A DNA stretch of 28,160 bases from assembly GCA_031370675.1 (NCBI GenBank), contig JANMQT010000121.1:1-28160 (forward strand), in the 5' to 3' direction. The DNA comes from SZAS-18 sp031370675 (GTDB lineage Bacteria > Verrucomicrobiota > Verrucomicrobiia > Chthoniobacterales > SZAS-18). Shown piece by piece: positions 7,431 to 14,979 of the stretch (positions are counted from its first letter, which is position 1; each line of letters opens with the position of its first letter). The notes beneath the pieces were generated by a model. That model had not been told where the DNA came from. It worked only from the letters and a program-made list of their open reading frames with translations, and did no database searches. The position numbers and the translations under genes were made by a program.

Positions 7431-8417
7431 ATGCTTTGCCGCGTTGCCGATTCGTTATTTTGGATGAGCCGCTACATCGAGCGGGCGGAAAACAACGCCC
7501 GTCTCCTCGACGTGAATCTCCAGCTCTGGCGCGATTTCGATCCGGCCGCCGAAGAGAGCGAGCAACCCGGTGCGGAGTGGACCCCCATCATCTCGTCCCT
7601 CGAGGACCAGGAGCGCTTTCACCAGCTCCACGCCCACGCCACCGGCGACAGCGTCACGGATTTTCTGACCTTCGAGCGCAGCAACCCGAGTTCGATTTAC
7701 TCGTGCATCGCCCGCGCCCGCGAAAACGCGCGCAGCGTCCGCGAACAAATCTCCAGCGAGATGTGGGAACAGCTCAACCAGGCGTACCTGTTCATCGGCT
7801 CGGACGACGCCCGCGCGATGTGCCAGTCGAGCACCTACCAGTTCTTCCGCCGCATCCAGGAGGCCTCGCATCTTTTCCTCGGCATCACCGACGCGACGAT
7901 GACGCACGGCGAGGGCTGGGATTTCATCCAGATGGGCAAGTTCATCGAGCGCGCGGATCGGACCTCGCGCATTCTTGACGTGAAATACCATCTCCTCCTG
8001 CCCAGCGGCGAACGGGTCGGGGGCAACGTCGACACGATTCAATGGATGGCGGTGCTGCGCTCGTGCAGCGCGCTCGAGGCGTATCTCAAGCTCTACGTCG
8101 GCGAAGTGGCGCCGTGGAAGGTGGCAGAATTTCTCGTACTGAACGACGTCTTTCCGCGGTCCGTCTGCTTCTGCGCGCAGCGCCTCGACAACGCGCTCCA
8201 CCGGATCACGGGGTGCCCGGAAACCCGGTATTCCAACGAGGCCGAGCGGCTCAGTGGCCGGCTGCGCAGTGAGCTGAACTACACATCGATCGGCGACATC
8301 TTTCAACGCGGGCTGCACCAGTACCTCGATCGGACGCAGCTTCGCTTCATCGAAATCAGCAGCGCGCTCTTCGACGAGTACTGCAGCGGTGAATATTCCC
8401 AGCGGCAGGCCGCGTAG
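7431..8417 (+). CDS. Alpha-E domain protein (DUF403)
   Basis: 328 residues, full length for the family. It begins MLCRVADSLFWMSRYIERAE, the family's characteristic N terminus, followed by an almost wholly alpha-helical, Arg/Glu-rich sequence with no signal peptide or membrane segment. The ATG at 7431 is preceded by AAGGAAACC. In many genomes this family sits beside a circularly permuted ATP-grasp protein, a transglutaminase-like protease and a proteasome-like hydrolase, and is thought to take part in peptide synthesis or modification; the biochemical role is not settled. None of those partners is next to it here, so the operon context is missing. It is followed after 68 bases by the LpxH-like gene on the same strand, which may be co-transcribed. 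Confidence 0.88.
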   Translation: MLCRVADSLFWMSRYIERAENNARLLDVNLQLWRDFDPAAEESEQPGAEWTPIISSLEDQERFHQLHAHATGDSVTDFLTFERSNPSSIYSCIARARENARSVREQISSEMWEQLNQAYLFIGSDDARAMCQSSTYQFFRRIQEASHLFLGITDATMTHGEGWDFIQMGKFIERADRTSRILDVKYHLLLPSGERVGGNVDTIQWMAVLRSCSALEAYLKLYVGEVAPWKVAEFLVLNDVFPRSVCFCAQRLDNALHRITGCPETRYSNEAERLSGRLRSELNYTSIGDIFQRGLHQYLDRTQLRFIEISSALFDEYCSGEYSQRQAA

Positions 8418-8485
8418 ACGAGAGGTGGTGCAGCTTCCTGATGGCGAAAACGTTGCGTAGGGCCGGCTGACCATTGCCGGCGGTG

Positions 8486-9304
8486 ATGGCAGAATCCTTC
8501 CAGATGACCAAATATCGGACCGGCTTCATCTCCGATCTGCATCTCGGCACCAGGGGCAGCAACGCCGCGGCGGTCCTGCATTTTCTCCGGGAGAATGATT
8601 TCGACACGCTCTACCTCGTCGGCGACTTGATCGACATCTGGGCCCTGCGGCGCGGCATCTACTGGCCACAGGCGCACAACGACGTCATCCAGAAAATCCT
8701 GCGCAAGGGTCGCAAGGGAACCAAGCTCATCTACATCCCGGGCAACCACGATGAATTCGTCGGCGATTATCTCGGCGAGTACGGCGGCATCAGCATCGTG
8801 AAGGACGCGGTGCACGTGACGGCGGACGGACGCCGCATCTTCGTCATGCATGGCCATGAGACCGACACCGTGGTGCAGAATCACAAGTGGCTCGCGTACG
8901 TTGGCGACGTCGGCTACACGCTCCTGCTCCGTCTCAATCCGGTCGTGCACTTTTTCCGGCAGCGCCTCGGCCTGGGGTACTGGTCGCTGAGCGCGTACGT
9001 GAAGAAGAGCGTGAAAGACGCCGTGAATTTCATCGGCTCGTTCGAGACCGCCATCGTGCGCTATGCCGAGCACCACCAGGTGGACGGCGTCCTCTGCGGC
9101 CACATTCACACCCCGGCGGTCAAGCAGATGGAACGCGTCGTGTACTACAACTGCGGTGACTTCGTGGAGAGCTGCTCGGCGATCGTCGAGCACGAGGACG
9201 GACGTTTGGAATTGCTGACAGGGCTGGCCGAGGGGATCGAGGCACTGCCGGAGCGGGAACCCGCGGACGACGAGGCGCCGACGCCGATCGCTGCGTCGGG
9301 CTAG
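8486..9304 (+). CDS. UDP-2,3-diacylglucosamine diphosphatase-like metallophosphoesterase (LpxH family)
   Basis: 272 residues from the ATG at 8486; a TTG at 8474 and an ATG at 8504 are alternatives. The full calcineurin-like dimetal motif set is present: SDLHLG (16-21), GDLID (46-50), GNHDE (86-90), HGHETD (122-127) and CGHIHTP near residue 205. The SDLHLG/CGHIHTP combination and the YYNCGDFVE ending match the YbbF/LpxH branch, which hydrolyses UDP-2,3-diacylglucosamine to lipid X at the inner membrane in lipid A synthesis. The convergent neighbour is lpxK, another lipid A gene, which supports the assignment. Some members of this branch in other phyla have unproven substrates, so the precise reaction is inferred. 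The acidic C-terminal tail (EPADDEAPTP) looks disordered. Confidence 0.82.
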   Translation: MAESFQMTKYRTGFISDLHLGTRGSNAAAVLHFLRENDFDTLYLVGDLIDIWALRRGIYWPQAHNDVIQKILRKGRKGTKLIYIPGNHDEFVGDYLGEYGGISIVKDAVHVTADGRRIFVMHGHETDTVVQNHKWLAYVGDVGYTLLLRLNPVVHFFRQRLGLGYWSLSAYVKKSVKDAVNFIGSFETAIVRYAEHHQVDGVLCGHIHTPAVKQMERVVYYNCGDFVESCSAIVEHEDGRLELLTGLAEGIEALPEREPADDEAPTPIAASG

Positions 9305-9331
9305 GCGGAACGCGACTCCACCGCCTGCCCT

Positions 9332-10525
9332 CTAGGCAAAAAACTCGCTCGGTGTGCGTTCGAGCGGCGGCGGCTGCGCGATCCGCTCGACGAGCTGCTC
9401 CCAACTTTCATGACCCGACAGGATTTCGATCTCCAGCCGCACATAGTAAATTGGAAGATCCAATTTCAAGTTTGCCGGAAAGCGCACGAAATCCTTTTCC
9501 GTGGTGACGATTAGCTCCGCGCCCGCCTCGCGACAGCGCCGGTCCGCCCCCAGCAATTCAGCGAGCCGAAAGCGGTGGTGGTCCGGAAAGATGCGCTCCT
9601 CCACGATTTGCGCACCGTGTTCGCGCAACAAACGGTGAAAACTCTCCGGCCGCGCGATGCCGCTGAGCGCGCCAACCTTGCGGCCGCGTAAAAACTCGAG
9701 CTCATGCCTCCGGCCCTCCATGTCCACCACGTGCGTCAGGCGATGCGCGCATTCGATGATCTCCGCCTTCTGGTTGTGCCGCCGGATCTCGGCGATCAAC
9801 ACCGCATTGTCGGTCCCGTCGGACTTGGTGATGAACACGTGGCTGGCGCGGCGCAGATTGCGCGGCGGCTCACGCAGCGTGCCGCGCGGCAGCAGGTGGC
9901 GGTTGCCGAAGGGGGCCTGGCGATCGACCAGCACGATTTCGACGCGGTGCTTGAGGTGCAGGTATTGCAGGCCGTCGTCGAGGAGCAGCGTGTCCGATTG
10001 AAAATGGTCGAGCGCATAACGGCCGCTGCGCACGCGATCCTTGTCGGTTAGAACGACCACGCCGGGAAGATTCTTGGCGAGCATGTACGGCTCGTCGCCG
10101 GCCTCGCGCGAATCGAGAAGCACCCCGAGCCCGTCGGAGACCACGCGCGTGCCGCCGCGATAGGGCCGGCCCTCGAGCCAGAGCCGCAGTTGTTTCCAGA
10201 ACGATGGCTTTTCGCTGCGATAGCCGCGGCTGAGGATGGCGACCTTGCGTCCCGCGGCGTTGAGCGCCCGGGCAAATTTCTCCACCACGGGCGTCTTGCC
10301 GGTGCCGCCGGCGGTGAGATTGCCCACGCTGATGACGAGGCAGCCGAGGCTGGTTTCCCGCTTGAAGCGCTTGCGATAGAGCCAGAGCCGGAACTGCACG
10401 ATCGCCTTGAACGGCAGCGAGAGCACGTAGAGAAACCCCTTCAGCACGAAGGCACGCGCGCCCGCTCGGCGGCCTTCGATGACGTCGATGACGAACTGCT
10501 CCAGGTTCTCCACCAACTGGCTCAC
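9332..10525 (-). CDS. lpxK: Tetraacyldisaccharide 4'-kinase
   Basis: 397 residues. LpxK transfers phosphate from ATP to the 4' position of the lipid A disaccharide on the cytoplasmic face of the inner membrane. The P-loop is SVGNLTAGGTGKTPV (66-80), and LLLDDGLQYLHL (180-191) matches the conserved DDG motif near the active site. A hydrophobic stretch at about 28-50 precedes the P-loop and is the expected membrane-associating N terminus. Compared with usual ~330-residue members, the N terminus is longer and an extra ~20 residues (about 104-125) lie between the SRGY and VVSDG segments. The GTG at 10525 is taken as start because the sequence directly after is family-like; no Shine-Dalgarno is visible. 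It ends 27 bases from the convergent LpxH-like gene and is probably transcribed alone. Confidence 0.94.
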   Translation of the reverse strand: MSQLVENLEQFVIDVIEGRRAGARAFVLKGFLYVLSLPFKAIVQFRLWLYRKRFKRETSLGCLVISVGNLTAGGTGKTPVVEKFARALNAAGRKVAILSRGYRSEKPSFWKQLRLWLEGRPYRGGTRVVSDGLGVLLDSREAGDEPYMLAKNLPGVVVLTDKDRVRSGRYALDHFQSDTLLLDDGLQYLHLKHRVEIVLVDRQAPFGNRHLLPRGTLREPPRNLRRASHVFITKSDGTDNAVLIAEIRRHNQKAEIIECAHRLTHVVDMEGRRHELEFLRGRKVGALSGIARPESFHRLLREHGAQIVEERIFPDHHRFRLAELLGADRRCREAGAELIVTTEKDFVRFPANLKLDLPIYYVRLEIEILSGHESWEQLVERIAQPPPLERTPSEFFA

Positions 10526-10579
10526 GGCGTAAATACTAGCAGACGCCCGCGATTGGGGAAGCGGCGGCGAGCGGCGGGG

Positions 10580-11443
10580 TCAACGCGCCACGTAGCCTCG
10601 ATTGTCCGCCGCCGTGACGATGACCCGCGCGGTCCCCGGCCCGAAGGCGCGCAACATGGCGGCCGCCACGCGCGGCGCGGACTTCAAGGTGACGCAGCAG
10701 AACGTCGAACCGGAGCCGCTGAGGAAGCCGCCCAGCGCGCCCGCCTGCTCGCCCGCCGCCACGACGCGGGCCAGCATCGGCACAAGCGACTTGCGATGGG
10801 GTTGATGAAACGCGTCATCGGCGAACATCCCGCGCAACAACGCGTAGCGTCGGGTGGCAAAGGCCGCCGCGATTCGGCACGCCCGCCCGGCGCTTGCCGC
10901 GGCGGCCACCCGCGAGACCCGCGGCGGGAGAATCGCGCGCGCCTCGGCGGTGCGCACTTCAAAGTCCGGCACGAGCAGCACAAATTTCAGCCGCGAGTCG
11001 ACGGAAACCCGAATGGGCGGCGCGCCGGCAGGGTCGCACGCGGTGAACCCACCAAAAGCCGCGGGCGCGGCATTGTCGGGATGACCCTCCAGCCGCGCGC
11101 AAAGGTCAAATATCTCCCGCCGATCCAGCGGCGAGCCAGCCAGCCGGTTCAAGCCGGCGATGATGCCCAGGCGCAGCGTCACGCTGCTGCCGAGTCCGCG
11201 CGAAACCGGCACGTCACCCGCGATGCTCCATTCGAAGTGGAACGGACGGAGACGGGCGGCCGCGAAGAAAACTTTCGCCGCTTTCGCCGCTATCGGATGC
11301 GGTGCAGAGCGCTTCCGACCCACGGTGCGCCGGACCGCGACTTCGTTGTAGACTTGCAGCGCCACGCCGAGACAGTCGTACCCCGGGCCGAGGTTCGAAG
11401 TCGTTGCGGGAACGCGAATCGTGCTGCGTGCCGGCGTCACCAT
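10580..11443 (-). CDS. thrB: Homoserine kinase
   Basis: 287 residues of the GHMP kinase family. ThrB phosphorylates L-homoserine with ATP, the step before threonine synthase. Motif 1 is RVPATTSNLGPGYDCLG (10-26). The ATP-binding motif 2 is PVSRGLGSSVTL (79-90). EGHPDN (119-124) carries the conserved His-Pro-Asp-Asn. Motif 3 is ALGGFLSGSGS (236-246). The length is slightly under the usual ~300. The ATG at 11443 sits inside the end of the upstream TraB-like gene: ATG and that gene's TGA overlap by 7 bases, suggesting translational coupling. No thrA or thrC is nearby. Many Ala/Arg residues reflect the high GC of this stretch. Confidence 0.9.
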   Translation of the reverse strand: MVTPARSTIRVPATTSNLGPGYDCLGVALQVYNEVAVRRTVGRKRSAPHPIAAKAAKVFFAAARLRPFHFEWSIAGDVPVSRGLGSSVTLRLGIIAGLNRLAGSPLDRREIFDLCARLEGHPDNAAPAAFGGFTACDPAGAPPIRVSVDSRLKFVLLVPDFEVRTAEARAILPPRVSRVAAAASAGRACRIAAAFATRRYALLRGMFADDAFHQPHRKSLVPMLARVVAAGEQAGALGGFLSGSGSTFCCVTLKSAPRVAAAMLRAFGPGTARVIVTAADNRGYVAR

Positions 11444-12318
11444 TGTTCGATTATGTAACCGCGCGAGCGCAACAACGCGAGGACGCCGTCCGGGCCGCCG
11501 AGATGCGCCGCTCCCGGCATGACAAAATAGGTCCGGCCGCTTTTGATCCAGCCTTCGATGCGCGGCATCCAAGCGCGGTTTCGCGCCGGAACCAGCCGTT
11601 CGAACATCGAGGGAAAGTCCCGATAGTTTTCACGGGTGAAGCGATACAGCGCGTCGATATCGCCCGCATGCCACGCCTGCATCGTCTTCCGCGCATACTC
11701 GTCTTCCTTGTTCAACCCAATGAAGGAGACCAGCAACTGCGCTTCGCTTTCCCGGTCGTTCAGCCCGGAAAAGACGAGGACGTGTTCGTTGAGTGATTCC
11801 AAGCCGTAAACGGGTCTGGCCGTCGCCCGGGCGCGCCCGGAAAAATAAGACTCCAGGCCCAGTCGATGGCTGAAGCCCTGCCCACCGGAGCCCTCCAGCT
11901 GGATCGAAATATACCAAGGCCGCAGGCGGAGGAGTTTTTCCATTCCTCCCGGGTACTTTCCGGCCGCCCGCTGCAGGTAGGCATAGGTGCGCGGATCAAT
12001 GTGTCTGGCGAGGCTGTCCCCCGCCGGGTAGCGCCCAGCCTGCTCGATTTTTGCGTTTACGGTTTGACCGGCGTTGAGGTCGATTTCCATCGCGACACAT
12101 TGCGAGCTCTCGAACGCACGATTGAAGGCGGGCGGCAGGGGATAGTCCGTGCTGCGCAAAGCGTGCGCGGAACCGGCCAGAAAAAGCGTCTGCCCGCCGG
12201 GGGAGGTCACTTTCCAGACGCATGACTTTCCGGTCGCGACCGATGGCCCCACCACCGCACCGCTCAACACGGCAACGAACATGGTCACCAGGCTCCTCCG
12301 GCCTTTGGCAAAGAACAT
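11437..12318 (-). CDS. Secreted TraB/GumN family protein
   Basis: 293 residues from the ATG at 12318. A signal peptide spans about residues 1-28 (basic FAKGRRS start, hydrophobic LVTMFVAVLSGAVVG core). The mature part shows TraB/GumN (PF01963) features: LFLAGSAHALRSTDYPLP near the start, a central helical region, and MPGAAHLGGPDGVLALLRSRG at the end, containing the conserved GAxHLxG element. The two separated His motifs have been proposed to form a metal-dependent peptidase-like site, and the function in most bacteria is unproven. It overlaps thrB by 7 bases, an unexpected pairing of an exported protein with an amino-acid kinase. It is divergent from the TPR protein gene across 87 bases, so the gap must hold both promoters. 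Confidence 0.85.
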   Translation of the reverse strand: MFFAKGRRSLVTMFVAVLSGAVVGPSVATGKSCVWKVTSPGGQTLFLAGSAHALRSTDYPLPPAFNRAFESSQCVAMEIDLNAGQTVNAKIEQAGRYPAGDSLARHIDPRTYAYLQRAAGKYPGGMEKLLRLRPWYISIQLEGSGGQGFSHRLGLESYFSGRARATARPVYGLESLNEHVLVFSGLNDRESEAQLLVSFIGLNKEDEYARKTMQAWHAGDIDALYRFTRENYRDFPSMFERLVPARNRAWMPRIEGWIKSGRTYFVMPGAAHLGGPDGVLALLRSRGYIIEQW

Positions 12319-12405
12319 TCCCCGGTCTAACGCGGGCGGGGCGGCCTGACAAGATTGCTCGGGATTGCACTTGGTTTTACCCCGGGCGTGCGTTACGCAG
12401 CGGGC

Positions 12406-13518
12406 ATGATGCGTCGACTCGTCATTGCGGTCCCGATCGCCGCGATGTTGCTGACGCCGCTCGCCGCGCGCGCGCAGGATGCCGGAATCGAAAAGCTCCT
12501 GGCCAAGCTTCCCCCGCCCGAGAAATTTCAGAAGTCGCCGCTGGAGGGCGTACTTTCCGGCCCGGATCCCGTCCTGAACGACGCGATTGCCCAGCATCTG
12601 ATCGACGAGGTTCGCATGCGCAACCTTGCGAGGGCGCTCGAATTAGCGCGCCAATTGACCGAGCGCTATCCGAACAAAGCCATTGCCCATGCGATTCGGG
12701 GGGCAGTCTACCGTCGCGTGAGGAATTATCCGGAGGCCGAAGCGGCGTTGAAACGCGCCATTGTGCTGGATTCCCGACTGCCTGACGCGCACCTCATTCT
12801 GGGCTTTGTTTACGTGGACCAGCAATGCTGGTCCGCCGCCACCGCCTCGTTCCAGCGGGTCGTGGATCTCTCGCCGAAATCCGGGGCGGGATGGCTGGCG
12901 TTGTCGGATTGCGCATATCGCCAGGGCCGCTGGGAGGACGCGGTCGTGAAGGCGCGGCGCGCGGCGGAGGTCGCCCCGTCGAGCCTGTCCGCGTGGCTGG
13001 TCCTCGCCCGGGCCGAAAACCGGCGGAAGAATTACGAGGCGGCGATTCGCGCCGTCTCGCGCGCCGCGGAACTTCTGCCCGACAACGCCGAGGTGCAGGC
13101 GACGCTTGGCTTCGGCTACATCAATCTCAAACGCGATGCCGATGCGATTGGGCCCCTGCAGCGGGCAGCCCAGCGAGCGCCGAACAGTTTTCTGATCCAC
13201 GCGCAGCTGGGTTATTGCTACCTGACCCAGGGACAGACAGACGCGGCAATCCGCTCGCTGCGGCGGGCGGTCGATCTCATGCCGACGTATGGTCCCGCCT
13301 GGAATCATCTCGGGGTGGCTTATCGCAAGCAGGGCAAAAGGGACGATGCCTTGAAAGCCTTCCGGCGGGCCACCGAGGCGTCGCTCTCCTCGCGTTCCGC
13401 CTGGGAGAATTATGCAGCGGAACTGCGCGCTCTGGGCAAGGTTGAGGAAGCGAACAAAGCCTCCGCGCGCGCGACCTCCTTCAAGCCATCGGAAGGCGCC
13501 CGTGGTTCCCCACGCTGA
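12406..13518 (+). CDS. Exported tetratricopeptide repeat protein
   Basis: 370 residues. ATG at 12406 or the next codon (12409). A signal peptide (MRRLVIAVPIAAMLLTPLA then ARAQ) suggests export to the periplasm. From about residue 70 the protein consists of roughly eight to nine consecutive TPR units with the usual A/G, Y/F and P spacing (for example AEAALKRAIVLDSRLPDAHL and AIRSLRRAVDLMPTYGPAW). TPR arrays bind partner proteins; nothing shows which. The C terminus is basic and low in order. The rph start follows after 30 bases, so the two may be read together, though the functions look unrelated. Confidence 0.85.
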   Translation: MMRRLVIAVPIAAMLLTPLAARAQDAGIEKLLAKLPPPEKFQKSPLEGVLSGPDPVLNDAIAQHLIDEVRMRNLARALELARQLTERYPNKAIAHAIRGAVYRRVRNYPEAEAALKRAIVLDSRLPDAHLILGFVYVDQQCWSAATASFQRVVDLSPKSGAGWLALSDCAYRQGRWEDAVVKARRAAEVAPSSLSAWLVLARAENRRKNYEAAIRAVSRAAELLPDNAEVQATLGFGYINLKRDADAIGPLQRAAQRAPNSFLIHAQLGYCYLTQGQTDAAIRSLRRAVDLMPTYGPAWNHLGVAYRKQGKRDDALKAFRRATEASLSSRSAWENYAAELRALGKVEEANKASARATSFKPSEGARGSPR

Positions 13519-13548
13519 CGTTTCGCGACCCACGCCATTCCCAAGAAC

Positions 13549-14322
13549 ATGTCCACTTTTGCCATTCCCGCGTCACTCATCCCCGAAGCGGAGCTGCGCC
13601 ACGATCGCCGGAAGCCCGACGAAATGCGCACCCTGACGCTGGTGCCGCACATCGCCCCCCAGGCCACCGGGTCCGTGCTGGTGGGCTTCGGCAACACGCG
13701 CGTCATCTGCTCGTGCATGGTCGACGAGGGCGTGCCGCGCTGGATGAAGGATCAAAACGTTTCCGGCGGCTGGCTCACGGCGGAATACTCGATGCTGCCG
13801 TATTCGACCATCGAGCGAAAGCAGCGCGACAGCTCGCGCGGCCGGCCGGACGGACGGGGGGTCGAAATCCAGCGGCTGATTGGCCGCTCGATGCGCGCCG
13901 TGGTGGATCTGGCCGCGCTGGGCCAGCGCACGATGTGGATCGATTGTGACGTGCTGCAGGCAGACGGCGGGACGCGCACCGCCTCGATCACCGGGGCCTG
14001 CCTCGCGGTCGCGCTCGCGGGACGGAAACTGCTCGCGGAGAAGAAGGTGAAGAAGCTCCCGCTGAAGGGATTCGTCGGCGCGGTCAGCGTGGGCGTGGTC
14101 GGCGGCCGGCCGGTGCTCGATCTCGATTACGTCGAGGACAAGGGCGCGTCGGTCGATTTCAATTTCGTCCTGACCGAAGCCGGCGAATTCGTCGAGGTGC
14201 AGGGCGCCGGCGAAGGCGCCACCTTCTCCCACGAGCAGTTCGACGGGTTGGTGGCGCTGGGCAAGAAGGGCGTGGCCGACCTGATCGCCTGGCAGAAGGA
14301 GCAGTTCGCCGCGCTCGGGTGA
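13549..14322 (+). CDS. rph: RNase PH
   Basis: 257 residues, normal for the family. RNase PH is a phosphate-dependent 3'-5' exoribonuclease that trims tRNA 3' ends in the cytoplasm. Family landmarks in order: RHDRRKPDEMR (17-27), GSVLVGFGNTRVICS (41-55), GWLTAEYSMLPYST (74-87), the phosphate-binding RGRPDGRGVEIQRLIGRS stretch (96-113), CDVLQADGGTRTASITGA (133-150), and LDLDYVEDKGASVDFNFV (193-210) with acidic residues of the active site. ATG at 13549 without a clear Shine-Dalgarno. A structured GC-rich stem region lies directly downstream and probably ends the transcript before fur. An exonuclease for tRNA ends fits the two tRNA genes here, which lack an encoded CCA; that link is only a general one. 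Confidence 0.96.
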   Translation: MSTFAIPASLIPEAELRHDRRKPDEMRTLTLVPHIAPQATGSVLVGFGNTRVICSCMVDEGVPRWMKDQNVSGGWLTAEYSMLPYSTIERKQRDSSRGRPDGRGVEIQRLIGRSMRAVVDLAALGQRTMWIDCDVLQADGGTRTASITGACLAVALAGRKLLAEKKVKKLPLKGFVGAVSVGVVGGRPVLDLDYVEDKGASVDFNFVLTEAGEFVEVQGAGEGATFSHEQFDGLVALGKKGVADLIAWQKEQFAALG

Positions 14323-14352
14323 GCGTCCCCCGGACCATCGCGCACCCCCGGA

Positions 14353-14392
14353 CCGCGCGCTTCCGTTTCGCGGGAAGGGCTTTCCGGCGCGG
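14353..14392 (+). terminator. Possible rph terminator, branched stem
   Basis: CCGCGC (14353-14358) pairs with GCGCGG (14387-14392), with an inner CTTCC/GGAAG stem (14360-14364 with 14373-14377). An AT-rich run (TAAGATTTATTTAT) follows. It lies 31 bases after the rph stop. The run is not a pure T tract, so efficiency is uncertain. Confidence 0.4.
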
Positions 14393-14420
14393 TAAGATTT
14401 ATTTATAACTGTTCTTGATA
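14381..14420 (+). promoter_or_regulatory. Promoter and dyad in front of the Fur-family gene
   Basis: TATAAC (14404-14409) matches the -10 consensus at five of six positions. TTTCCG (14381-14386) is a weak -35, 17 bases upstream. A dyad TATTTATAAC-T-GTTCTTGATA (14400-14420, 7 of 10 positions paired) overlaps the -10 box, 31 bases before the ATG. Its left half resembles a PerR/Fur half-site. Autoregulation by the gene downstream would fit, but this is inference from one site. Confidence 0.4.
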
Positions 14421-14451
14421 GTCTTTGGCAGATGGGCGAAAATATGGGCTC

Positions 14452-14958
14452 ATGAGGACCTCCCCCGTCTCCCGCTCCAGTGCTGGTGGCACCCGTGGCC
14501 GCCCGGCGCACCATCACGCTGACGCCATCGAATACGGCGCCTCGCTCGCGCAGAGCGGGTTCCGCTTCACCCAGCAGCGCCGCGTCGTCTATGACGCGCT
14601 GGCGAAGACCGAGGACCACCCCACCGCCGTGCAGGTGTTCCTGCGGGTGAAGGACGTGATGCCGAGCATCTCGCTCGCCACGGTTTATAATTGTCTGGAG
14701 ACGCTCTCGAAATGCGGTCTCATCCGGCAGGTGAACGTCGAGCGCGAGGCGTCGCGCTTCTGCGCCAACCAGGTCGACCACGGTCATTTTTGCTGCACCG
14801 AATGCGGGCGGGTGGAGGACGTGATGATGCCCGCGCGCACCGGCATGACCAAGCTCTGGCAGCTGCCGGCGAATTACGAGGTCACCCACAGCGAGGTTTC
14901 GCTGCGGGGCGTGTGTTCCGCCTGCGCCAAAAAAACGGGCCGCAAGGCCGCGCGCTGA
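14452..14958 (+). CDS. Fur-family metal-dependent transcriptional regulator
   Basis: 168 residues from the ATG at 14452; a TTG at 14425 is in frame but less likely. After a ~25-residue Arg/Ser-rich tail comes the winged helix: GFRFTQQRRVVYDAL (36-50) and the recognition helix region SISLATVYNCLETL (72-85). The dimerisation/metal part has DHGHFCCTECG (109-119) and CSAC (155-158), giving two CxxC pairs for the structural zinc, with His56, His110 and His112 as likely regulatory ligands. Fur, PerR and Zur cannot be separated safely by eye; the helix and position suggest a Fur/PerR-like sensor of iron or peroxide. It lies 21 bases upstream of sufC on the same strand and probably forms one transcript with sufCBD, making it the likely regulator of Fe-S assembly. 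Confidence 0.88.
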   Translation: MRTSPVSRSSAGGTRGRPAHHHADAIEYGASLAQSGFRFTQQRRVVYDALAKTEDHPTAVQVFLRVKDVMPSISLATVYNCLETLSKCGLIRQVNVEREASRFCANQVDHGHFCCTECGRVEDVMMPARTGMTKLWQLPANYEVTHSEVSLRGVCSACAKKTGRKAAR

Positions 14959-14979
14959 TTCCCTTTCCCAAAAAAATTT

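Noticed and set aside
10190..11458. 422-residue plus-strand frame opposite lpxK and thrB
   Set aside because: It crosses two real genes and the gap between them; Arg/Ala/Gly-rich with no recognisable domain.
12319..12405. Riboswitch or leader peptide for thrB in the divergent gap
   Set aside because: The gap is only 87 bases, no leader frame with Thr/Ile codons or attenuator-like stem is visible.
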